Assembly (NCBI GenBank): GCA_964512095.1
Contig: CAZEIH010000084.1
Coordinates: 1-5,504 of the forward strand
DNA: 5,504 bases
Source of the DNA: DTU013 sp964512095
GTDB taxonomy: Bacteria; Bacillota; Clostridia; Acetivibrionales; DTU013
Direction of reading: 5' to 3'
Of this stretch, positions 1-5,504 are shown one piece after another (position 1 is the first letter of the stretch; each line of letters opens with the position of its first letter). The notes under the pieces are model-generated. The model worked only from the letters and a program-made list of their open reading frames with translations, searched no databases and was not told where the DNA came from. The position numbers and the translations under genes are program-made.

Positions 1-1
1 G

Positions 2-757
2 ATACCTGGTTCTGAAGGCAGGGCGGAGAAAATTGCCGCCATGTGGAAGGATGTCGTTGTAAAGAAGCATCCCAGAAACCATAATCTATACCTTGGAAAG
101 ATGGAGACAGAGACCGGGGACATTGATATGGCTATCATATCTACAGGTATGGGAGCTGGGAGTGCAGACATAATTATAAATGAATTACTCGCTTTGGGCG
201 CGCAGAACCTCATCCGGGTCGGCACATCAGGCTCCTTGCAGCCTGAATATGTCACGGCAGGCTCTGTTGTTATACCAACGGGCAGTGTGAAAGACGAGAC
301 AACCTCAAGTAGATATCTTCCTGTGGAAATACCAGCAATCCCGTCTGTTGAATTTATTTTGGCAGCTCACAGGGCTTATGAAGAAATGCTGGGTGAGCAG
401 GCTACAACTCCTCCTCATCAGGTGTTTTTCGGAGCAGTTCATTCGAAAGATTCACTTTATGCAAGAGAAATGAGAGTAGGACCTATGGGCAGGGAAAACG
501 AGGAATACATGAAGCTGCTGAAAGATGCGGGAGTACTGGCCTCTGAGATGGAGACCAGTATATTGTTCACCCTTGGGCAGATATTCAGCCAGCAAAACAG
601 AAAATTCGGCAACACCCCGATACTGACAGGTGCCGTCCTCGCCGTTATCGGCGGTTTTACACCCTTTGGAGACAAGGAAACAGAAGCTTTGGCAACTAAT
701 GCAGCAATATCATTTTGTCTTAGGACAATTGAGGTACTACATAATATGAGGTCATAG
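2..757 (+). CDS. Nucleoside phosphorylase, uridine-phosphorylase-like (5' truncated by window edge)
   Basis: This is a PNP/UDP-family nucleoside phosphorylase, which cleaves a nucleoside with phosphate to give a free base and (deoxy)ribose-1-phosphate in cytosolic salvage. The frame is open from base 2, and its first residues, IPGSEGRAEKIA, match the phosphate-loop region of E. coli Udp (VPGDPDRVEKIA). The ATG at 41 is therefore internal, and roughly 25 residues should lie before the window. 251 residues are visible. Numbered from I1, they include R7, R25 (Arg48-like, contributed to the neighbouring subunit's site), the glycine-rich STGMGAGS segment, IRVGTSGS with R72 and T75 (Arg91 and Thr94 of Udp), and SEMETS at 181-186 (the ribose-binding Glu-Met-Glu). 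The uracil-recognition pair Gln166/Arg168 appears as Glu156/Arg158, so base preference is uncertain. A segment around residues 193-205 is several residues longer than in Udp. No convincing terminator follows the stop. The family call is secure; the substrate is not. Confidence 0.9.
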   Translation: MPGSEGRAEKIAAMWKDVVVKKHPRNHNLYLGKMETETGDIDMAIISTGMGAGSADIIINELLALGAQNLIRVGTSGSLQPEYVTAGSVVIPTGSVKDETTSSRYLPVEIPAIPSVEFILAAHRAYEEMLGEQATTPPHQVFFGAVHSKDSLYAREMRVGPMGRENEEYMKLLKDAGVLASEMETSILFTLGQIFSQQNRKFGNTPILTGAVLAVIGGFTPFGDKETEALATNAAISFCLRTIEVLHNMRS

Positions 758-804
758 TGTTCATAAAGTGCTATACATAACGCTTGCGAGTACCTTATCC
801 GGTC

Positions 805-833
805 TTGAATTCGCCCTATAATAATGGTATGTT
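805..833 (+). promoter_or_regulatory. Candidate extended -10 sigma-A promoter of the aldo/keto reductase gene
   Basis: TTGAAT at 805-810 (4 of 6 matches to TTGACA) is followed after 17 bp by TATGTT at 828-833 (4 of 6 matches to TATAAT). The -10 is preceded by TGG, giving the TGN extension of an extended -10 promoter. Transcription would begin near 840, about 38 bases before the start codon. A perfect TATAAT at 817-822 lies in the same stretch but has no acceptable -35 at 16-18 bp. Assigned by eye. Confidence 0.45.
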
Positions 834-849
834 TATATTGGTATAAACA
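830..849. promoter_or_regulatory. Operator-like perfect inverted repeat, 8-bp arms
   Basis: TGTTTATA (830-837) and TATAAACA (842-849) are exact reverse complements separated by TTGG. The site overlaps the last bases of the candidate -10 and covers the expected transcription start, where a dimeric repressor could block polymerase. The second arm also forms TGG-TATAAA, a second possible extended -10. The AT-rich arms and lack of a following T-run argue against a terminator. No regulator gene is in the window, so the binding protein is unknown. Confidence 0.45.
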
Positions 850-862
850 AAAATGCACTAGA

Positions 863-870
863 GATAGGAG
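863..870 (+). promoter_or_regulatory. Ribosome binding site fixing the reductase start at 878
   Basis: GATAGGAG ends 7 bases before the ATG at 878 and contains a strong AGGAG core. The in-frame ATG at 824 has no such site, lies between the proposed -10 and -35-linked elements, and would add 18 residues with no family resemblance. The RBS therefore decides the start. Confidence 0.85.
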
Positions 871-877
871 ATTACTC

Positions 878-2017
878 ATGCAATATAGGGATATTGGTAA
901 GACAGGGCAAAAGGCTAGTGTAATCGGACTTGGCTGTGAGAACTTGGACAACAAACCATACGAACAAGTGAAAGAAACAATTGATGCTGCGCTTGAATGC
1001 GAGATTAACCTGTTTGATGTATTTATGCCAGGGAAAGCAATTCGCGAAAATATCGCAAAGGCTATGGGGACGCGCCGCCAGGACGTGATGATTCAGGGGC
1101 ATATAGGTTCTACTGATATAAATCAACAGTATGACATCTCACGTGATCTGTCTACGGTGAAGCGCTATTTTGAGGATCTATTACGCATCTTTGGACGCAT
1201 CGATTTTGGAATGATGTTTTTCATTGATTCGGAGGAAGATTACAAAGGTGTATTTGAGACAGGGTTTGCTGATTATGTACTAAAGCTTAAAAGAGATGGC
1301 GACATTGGCCACATTGGTTTCAGCTCGCATAACCCGCATACTGCAATACGCGCCATTAATACAGGACTACCTGAAATGATGCTATTTAGCATTAACCCAG
1401 CATTCGACATGCTGCCTGTAGGTGAATATATGTTTGACCATTTTGATAAGGGCTTTGGAGCTGAGCTGTTCCGGGGAATTGATCCCAAGCGTGCTGAACT
1501 GTATAAGCTGTGCGAGCAGAAGCAAATTGGCATTACCGTTATGAAGACGCTGGGTGCTGGGAAACTGATATCTCCAGAGCATACACCGTTTGAGAAACCG
1601 CTAACCGTGCAGCAGTGCACCCACTATGCTCTCACTCGCCCAGCGGTTGCAAGCGTGATGTTGGGGTGTAAGACCAGGGCTGAAGTGCTGGATGCGGCAC
1701 GCTACCTGGATATGAGTGACGAGGAGCGGGACTATACCGAAGTGCTGGGTTCGTTGCGCAATGATTTTAGAGGCAATTGCGTGTATTGCGGCCACTGCCA
1801 GCCTTGCCCGTCGGAAATCGACATAGCAGCCGTTAACAAGTATCTTGATATAGCACAGCTGGACAAGGATAATGTGCCACCTTCGGTGCGTTCCCACTAT
1901 CAGGGAATGAAGGCCACGGGAAAGGATTGTATTGCGTGCGGAAGCTGTGAAAAGCGTTGCCCATTTGGTGTATCTGTAATTGAGAAAATGTCTGAGGCAG
2001 AGCGACTGTTAGGTTAA
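878..2017 (+). CDS. Aldo/keto-reductase-family protein with two C-terminal [4Fe-4S] motifs
   Basis: This 379-residue cytosolic protein has the layout of COG1453-type oxidoreductases: an aldo/keto reductase TIM barrel (about 1-290) followed by a ferredoxin-like tail. Barrel landmarks are YRDIGKTGQKASVIGLGC at the N-terminus, HIGFSSHNP at 145-153, and MKTLGAGKL near 222-230, with a cofactor-side element around 251-278. The tail carries CVYCGHCQPCP (C301, C304, C307, C310) and CIACGSCEKRCP (C351, C354, C357, C361), enough ligands for two [4Fe-4S] clusters, suggesting electron exchange with ferredoxin or another one-electron carrier. Ungapped comparison with ordinary family members keeps Asp47 of the Asp-Tyr-Lys-His tetrad but puts Gly52 at the Tyr, His75 at the Lys and Phe114 at the His position. 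Classical carbonyl reduction is thus doubtful and the substrate unknown. The start is set by the AGGAG at 866-870. It converges on the amidase gene. Confidence 0.9.
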   Translation: MQYRDIGKTGQKASVIGLGCENLDNKPYEQVKETIDAALECEINLFDVFMPGKAIRENIAKAMGTRRQDVMIQGHIGSTDINQQYDISRDLSTVKRYFEDLLRIFGRIDFGMMFFIDSEEDYKGVFETGFADYVLKLKRDGDIGHIGFSSHNPHTAIRAINTGLPEMMLFSINPAFDMLPVGEYMFDHFDKGFGAELFRGIDPKRAELYKLCEQKQIGITVMKTLGAGKLISPEHTPFEKPLTVQQCTHYALTRPAVASVMLGCKTRAEVLDAARYLDMSDEERDYTEVLGSLRNDFRGNCVYCGHCQPCPSEIDIAAVNKYLDIAQLDKDNVPPSVRSHYQGMKATGKDCIACGSCEKRCPFGVSVIEKMSEAERLLG

Positions 2018-2042
2018 GTGGAGGCGCGTGTATCTGAGATTT

Positions 2043-2059
2043 GATGCCCTGGGTATTTT
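2043..2059 (+). terminator. Weak terminator-like hairpin after the reductase gene
   Basis: GATGCC (2043-2048) can pair with GGTATT (2052-2057) around a CTG loop, with two G-U wobbles, and the 3' arm runs into TTTT (2056-2059). It lies 25 bases after the reductase stop, which suits an intrinsic terminator, but the stem is short and the T-run is only four bases and partly within the stem. Confidence 0.22.
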
Positions 2060-2082
2060 AGCTTAACAATGTCACAGTCTCC

Positions 2083-2202
2083 TGACGAAGTCATCGACCA
2101 GCCGACAGTGTTCAAACGCCACGTATAGGCGTGGCGCACGAAGTGTCGCTACGGGCGAATTCATTTCGCCCATAGCGAGAGGGTATGGGGGCCTGCCCCC
2201 AT
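2083..2202. repeat. Cluster of tandem hairpins in the convergent intergenic region
   Basis: Five inverted repeats lie in 120 bp: TGAC-GAA-GTCA at 2083-2093; CGCCACG / CGTGGCG at 2117-2136 with a 6-nt loop; CAC-GAA-GTG at 2137-2145; a 14-bp stem at 2146-2159 / 2165-2178 with a 5-nt loop and one mismatch; and ATGGGGG / CCCCCAT at 2185-2202 with a CCTG loop. The middle three abut with no unpaired base between them, so 2117-2178 is continuously folded. The cluster is more GC-rich than the surrounding intergenic bases and has no open reading frame of note. It may be a dispersed palindromic element (REP/BIME- or MITE-like), a structured RNA, or a shared transcription end. The sequence does not decide between these. 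Confidence 0.6.
2185..2202 (-). terminator. GC-rich hairpin after the amidase gene, possible transcript end
   Basis: Reading the minus strand, a 7-bp stem (ATGGGGG / CCCCCAT, CAGG loop) begins 26 bases after the amidase stop codon. It is stable and well placed, but no T-run follows, so it does not meet the usual definition of an intrinsic terminator. It may instead act as a 3'-end stabilising structure or belong to the hairpin cluster only. Confidence 0.28.
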
Positions 2203-2228
2203 TGGAAATTAATCCATCTCCATCATGT

Positions 2229-5200
2229 TTACTTAGAGAAGTAGTCAACTATGCCGGCGGCCATCCTTTTAGCCAGGTATGTCTGCTCCAGTTCATCTGT
2301 GAGCATTTCCAGCTCCACGGGGTTGGGGACGAAGCCCATTTCAATTAGCGTTGAGGGTGTCCAAGTTCCCCTGACTACATAGAAGTTTGCCCAATAAAGG
2401 CCCCTTCCTTTTCGTCCTGCTTCTACAGCACCTTCCAAAAGCTCCTGTGAAAGGGGTTTGGCTATCGCCTCCTTATAGTGCACCGAGAAGCCCGATATCT
2501 TTGTTATATCAACATTTTCCGCCATGCTGTTGGCATGTAATGACACGAACATATCTGGCTTTGCATCTCTTGAGGCTGTGAGCCTGTCGGATAGTGACAT
2601 AGCCACATCGGTGGACCTTGTCATCAGTACCTTAGCGCCAAGATTCTCCAGCTCTGTTCGGAGCTTTAGTGCTGTGTTCAGATTGATTTTTTTCTCAGGA
2701 TATGTAACACCCAAAGGTCCGGTTGCTCCTGAATCATTGCCTCCATGACCGGGATCAAGCATAATTACTATGCCTGTAAGTGGCTTGTCACCGGATACGG
2801 CTTTTGCGGGTCTTTTGATATGAACAATAATTCCATCGGAGACTTTTTCTATATAGTATCCATCAATCTGTGCATCAGCTTTCTTGGTAAGCACATACTG
2901 TCCTGTATGCCCGGATTTATTGAAGGTTACTGAAGAAAATGGTGCATCTGCAGGCAACACAGGTATAACGCCGGATGCTGCTGCTGATATGTTGACCTTT
3001 AGCTCTGAACCGTCAAATGAAGAGGTGGCAGCAAGAGCAGACGGGTAGGTCAGCTTTAGGGTATCCCACTTTGTACCTGTTTGATATTTTCCTGATGTAA
3101 TTTTTGTACTCAAAGCTGCCTTTGAGCTATAGGTGGAAATGCTTATCTTCCTTACCCACAGTCCGGATGCTAACCGGGCATAGCTTCCAGTCATGCCGGT
3201 AACATAGTCTACCATGCCCTTTCTAAGCTCATATGCGGCTCCCTTAGCTGAGTTGGGAGTTTCGAAGGTGTCAATATCCTCATTTGTAATCTCTGCGTAG
3301 AAGGGAGAGCCATTCATTATCACGCCTACCTTTGCAGGCGCTGTAGTTGATTTGACAGTGCCATTGTAGCTCATTGTATAAACCGGTGCCCCGAGATTTA
3401 TGTTGCGTGGAGTTCCAGTGTAGGTCGGAATCGTATAAGTGTATGTGAATTTAGCCTGATATAGTCCACCGCTCTTTGAGGTTGTTTTCATTGTATATGT
3501 CGTTCCGCCTAATTTCACTGTGACCTTGGCTCCTGCCGGTGCCTGACACGACAGTGTGATTTTTTCACCGGGCATTCTGTATTCCTGAGATTGGGGGAAC
3601 ACGGAGGAGGCAATAACCTGGGCCTTGCTCATCTTGGTCGCTGCTGTTGAGCCTGTTGGCCTGGTTATGCTGCGTGTCTGATATGAACCCTCTTGAGTAA
3701 ATGTAAAGGTATTCACACCCTTTGCCAGATCGACAAGTACCCCAAAGAAACCTTTCATGGAGCGGTTTTCAACTAGCTTACCGTTTATATATAGTGGTTT
3801 TGAAGGATCAGAGGTACCGTTGAGATAATATTTTGTATAGCTTGTGGTAATATCCTTGGAAGGCCAGGATACTGTGATGGGAACACTAGCTGTGGTATTA
3901 CCGTCTAGCCGCTCGTAAACACTCTTTATAGTAGCGCTGAGAGCTGGAAGCTTGGCAAGGGAGCTATAGTTATAAAACACGCTGCCATCTACTTCAGAGT
4001 AATTCCTGTTCAGAAGCATCTGCCTCTCGATCTCGGCAACGCCATACCAGGGACTTGATTTGCTTGAGTTTCCTGCCTTATATGCAGCATGCCCTATGTA
4101 AAGGTCCACATCCGTACCGCTGACGGTGTTTTTCCACCAAGTAACAAGCTTGCTATAGTCGGCTACTTTAAAGCCTATATTCCAGTAAATTTGAGGGCAT
4201 ATATAGTCAAGCATGCCTTCCTTGACCCATTTTCTTGCGTCGGCGTAATGGTCGTAGTACGTCTCCAGTCCATTTGTATCGCTGCCAAGAGAATTATTCT
4301 TTTTATTAGCCCAGATACCAAAGGGGCTTATACCAAAACTCACATTCTTGTCAGAAGACTTAATAGCCTTATTTACATCTGAAACAAGGATATCGACATT
4401 ATTTCGTCTCCAATCATTGATATTTTTAAAGCCCTTTCCATACTTTTCATATGTTTTGGAATCCTTAAAATCCCTTCCGGGATAGAAGTAATCATCAAAA
4501 TGGATACCATCAATGTCGTAATTATCCACCAGTTCTATAATACTGTCCACTATAAGCTGCCGTACCTCAGGGATACCGGGGTTGAAATAGAGATTGTTAT
4601 CAGAGTATTGAACTACCCAGCCAGGATTTTTGCGAGCTGGATGGCTCGAATGCAGAGAATTAATGGTGGGCTTGGCCTCTGAGGCTGTCTTTTTAGTAAT
4701 GCGGTAGGGATTAATCCATGCGTGCAGCTCTATGCCACGCTTATGAGCTTCGGTAATCCAGAAGTTCAGTGGATCAAAGCCACCGTCAGGGGCTTTTCCC
4801 TGAGAGCCTGTTAGAAATTTCGACCAGGGGAAGTATTTGGATTTATAAAAAGCATCTGCGGTAGGCCTGACCTGCAAAAAGATAGCATTAAGACCTGTTT
4901 TTTGTGCAAGATCAAGTATTTTCAGCGCTTCACCCTTCAATATTTCTGGATCAGTGGTAGGCTTTGAGGGGTAATCTATATTAACGACGGAGGCTACCCA
5001 CATGCCACGCATTTCCATTTGCTCACTAGAGAGGGGGTTTTTGTTGATTGAATTACCGGTGAGTATCATGCCGTTTGAAAGAACTGCCATGCCAGCCATT
5101 ACATCATCGGAAATTCCTGCTACAGCCCCTGCAGGCGTGTTGCCAGACGATGTATCCTGTGAAACGGCAGGTACTGTGATGTGTTGTTCCAGTGCGCAGG

Positions 5201-5276
5201 TGTTTGCCGTTAACAGCGCTAAAACCAGGACTAGCATCATTATAGGGGTTGTAATTCGCCTAAATACTTTTTTCAT
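2229..5276 (-). CDS. Secreted GHL10 glycoside hydrolase-like / N-acetylmuramoyl-L-alanine amidase fusion
   Basis: This 1015-residue cell-wall hydrolase has an N-terminal signal peptide (MKKVFRR, then a hydrophobic stretch to about 23, likely cut near A28). Residues about 85-455 are a GHL10/DUF187 domain: RGMWVASVVNIDYPS (90-104), FLQVRPTADAFY (133-144), AWINPYR (186-192), DGIHFDDYFYP (256-266, with acidic D256, D261 and D262), FGISPFGIWA (314-323) and YICPQIYW (358-365). E. coli DigH of this family cuts glycan strands stripped of peptides. Residues about 465-540 look like an Ig-type fold (INGKLVENRSMKGFFG, then KGVNTFTF). Residues 545-830 are beta-rich and unassigned. Residues about 836-1013 are Amidase_3, with zinc ligands H844 (DPGHGG), E861 and H914 (SLHAN) and catalytic E979 (LIEMGF), all intact, so it should cleave the lactyl-L-alanine bond of peptidoglycan. 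No SLH, LysM, SH3 or choline-binding repeats are seen, and there is no lipobox at C27. The start is supported by AGAAGGAG six bases upstream. Confidence 0.93.
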   Translation of the reverse strand: MKKVFRRITTPIMMLVLVLALLTANTCALEQHITVPAVSQDTSSGNTPAGAVAGISDDVMAGMAVLSNGMILTGNSINKNPLSSEQMEMRGMWVASVVNIDYPSKPTTDPEILKGEALKILDLAQKTGLNAIFLQVRPTADAFYKSKYFPWSKFLTGSQGKAPDGGFDPLNFWITEAHKRGIELHAWINPYRITKKTASEAKPTINSLHSSHPARKNPGWVVQYSDNNLYFNPGIPEVRQLIVDSIIELVDNYDIDGIHFDDYFYPGRDFKDSKTYEKYGKGFKNINDWRRNNVDILVSDVNKAIKSSDKNVSFGISPFGIWANKKNNSLGSDTNGLETYYDHYADARKWVKEGMLDYICPQIYWNIGFKVADYSKLVTWWKNTVSGTDVDLYIGHAAYKAGNSSKSSPWYGVAEIERQMLLNRNYSEVDGSVFYNYSSLAKLPALSATIKSVYERLDGNTTASVPITVSWPSKDITTSYTKYYLNGTSDPSKPLYINGKLVENRSMKGFFGVLVDLAKGVNTFTFTQEGSYQTRSITRPTGSTAATKMSKAQVIASSVFPQSQEYRMPGEKITLSCQAPAGAKVTVKLGGTTYTMKTTSKSGGLYQAKFTYTYTIPTYTGTPRNINLGAPVYTMSYNGTVKSTTAPAKVGVIMNGSPFYAEITNEDIDTFETPNSAKGAAYELRKGMVDYVTGMTGSYARLASGLWVRKISISTYSSKAALSTKITSGKYQTGTKWDTLKLTYPSALAATSSFDGSELKVNISAAASGVIPVLPADAPFSSVTFNKSGHTGQYVLTKKADAQIDGYYIEKVSDGIIVHIKRPAKAVSGDKPLTGIVIMLDPGHGGNDSGATGPLGVTYPEKKINLNTALKLRTELENLGAKVLMTRSTDVAMSLSDRLTASRDAKPDMFVSLHANSMAENVDITKISGFSVHYKEAIAKPLSQELLEGAVEAGRKGRGLYWANFYVVRGTWTPSTLIEMGFVPNPVELEMLTDELEQTYLAKRMAAGIVDYFSK

Positions 5277-5282
5277 CTTTAG

Positions 5283-5290
5283 CTCCTTCT
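5283..5290 (-). promoter_or_regulatory. Ribosome binding site of the amidase gene
   Basis: On the minus strand AGAAGGAG ends six bases before the ATG at 5276-5274, a near-ideal Shine-Dalgarno match and spacing. It also places the start just ahead of a textbook signal peptide. Confidence 0.88.
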
Positions 5291-5314
5291 GTAAAAATCT
5301 AATATCAAACCTGT

Positions 5315-5346
5315 TTCGACATATTATTTCTACAAAAGTTTCGCTA
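5315..5346 (-). promoter_or_regulatory. Three tandem Spo0A-box-like heptamers
   Basis: On the minus strand the heptamer TGTCGAA (5321-5315) is an exact match to the 0A-box core. TGTAGAA (5334-5328) and TAGCGAA (5346-5340) each differ from TGNCGAA at one position. They share orientation and begin 12 and 13 bp apart, the sort of tandem layout seen at Spo0A-controlled promoters. They fall between the best promoter match and the ribosome binding site, where binding would be expected to repress. They could also serve another promoter. Regulation by Spo0A is inferred. Confidence 0.4.
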
Positions 5347-5360
5347 TTCCCTGTTTGTTA

Positions 5361-5388
5361 ATTATATTTTAAACTATTGTAATGTTAT
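5361..5388 (-). promoter_or_regulatory. Candidate sigma-A promoter of the amidase gene
   Basis: On the minus strand ATAACA (5388-5383, 4 of 6 matches to TTGACA) is followed after 16 bp by a perfect TATAAT (5366-5361). Transcription would start near 5354, giving an untranslated leader of about 78 bases. An overlapping alternative is TTGTTA (5396-5391), 17 bp, then TTTAAA (5373-5368). The region is very AT-rich, so matches by chance are easy. The rest of 5392-5504 shows no gene. Confidence 0.4.
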
Positions 5389-5504
5389 AGTAACAAATAG
5401 CAAACATTAGTACAGGTGTCATTATTATTCTTTACGGTACTGGTAGTATTAGGATTATACATATAGCCCTTATACCACAGGGTTCCACACTTTTTTTTAT
5501 CTTC

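Noticed and set aside
646..662. GCCG...CGGC hairpin followed by TTTTA near the end of the phosphorylase
   Set aside because: It lies inside conserved coding sequence, about 100 bases before the stop codon, so it is not a credible terminator.
817..822. Perfect TATAAT before the reductase gene
   Set aside because: No usable -35 at 16-18 bp (CTTATC at 17 bp). The TTGAAT / TGG-TATGTT pair fits better, though this remains an alternative.
824..877. Upstream in-frame ATG that would extend the reductase by 18 residues
   Set aside because: It has no ribosome binding site, overlaps the candidate promoter and palindrome, and adds residues unlike the family; the ATG at 878 has AGGAG at 7 bases.
457..954. 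165-codon open frame on the minus strand
   Set aside because: It lies antisense across the end of the phosphorylase and the start of the reductase, both strongly supported by homology, and has no recognisable domain or ribosome binding site.
2018..2228. Group II intron end, tRNA or CRISPR repeats in the hairpin region
   Set aside because: No domain V motif, no cloverleaf and no regularly spaced identical repeats were found; the hairpins differ from each other in sequence.
5190..5201. Possible lipoprotein cysteine (C27) in the amidase signal peptide
   Set aside because: The residues before it (A-N-T) do not fit a lipobox; ordinary signal peptidase cleavage near A28 is more likely.
5002..5361. 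119-codon open frame on the plus strand
   Set aside because: It is antisense to the signal peptide end and leader of the amidase gene and shows no family features.
5467..5498. CCCT / AGGG pairing followed by a run of eight T at the right edge
   Set aside because: The stem is only 4 bp, is separated from the T-run by 8 bases, and no plus-strand gene precedes it.

Overview
The window looks like chromosomal DNA of a low-to-moderate GC, Gram-positive, probably endospore-forming Clostridia-type bacterium. The grounds are strong AGGAG-type ribosome binding sites, AT-rich promoters, a ferredoxin-tailed aldo/keto reductase of a type common in anaerobic Firmicutes, a large secreted peptidoglycan amidase, and Spo0A-box-like heptamers upstream of that amidase. 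No species can be named from the sequence alone. Layout: (1) positions 2-757 (+) hold the 3' part of a uridine-phosphorylase-like nucleoside phosphorylase whose start lies before the window. (2) Positions 758-877 are a regulatory gap with a candidate extended -10 promoter, a perfect 8-bp inverted repeat lying over the expected transcription start, and a clear ribosome binding site. (3) Positions 878-2017 (+) encode an aldo/keto-reductase-fold protein with two C-terminal [4Fe-4S] motifs, in which three of the four classical catalytic residues appear to be replaced. (4) Positions 2018-2228 lie between convergent genes and contain an unusually dense series of hairpins. (5) Positions 2229-5276 (-) encode a 1015-residue secreted two-enzyme protein: an N-terminal GHL10 (DUF187, DigH/YddW-like) glycoside-hydrolase-like domain, a long beta-rich middle, and a C-terminal zinc N-acetylmuramoyl-L-alanine amidase (Amidase_3). 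(6) Positions 5277-5504 are its upstream region, with a ribosome binding site, a perfect TATAAT, and three 0A-box-like heptamers 12-13 bp apart. The three genes do not form one obvious pathway. The phosphorylase (salvage) and the reductase (redox) are separated by a promoter-bearing gap, and the amidase is transcribed towards them. The most interesting items are the amidase-plus-GHL10 fusion, which would join two consecutive steps of septal peptidoglycan breakdown in one polypeptide, the atypical active site of the reductase, and the hairpin cluster. No mobile element gene, tRNA, rRNA or CRISPR array is visible.
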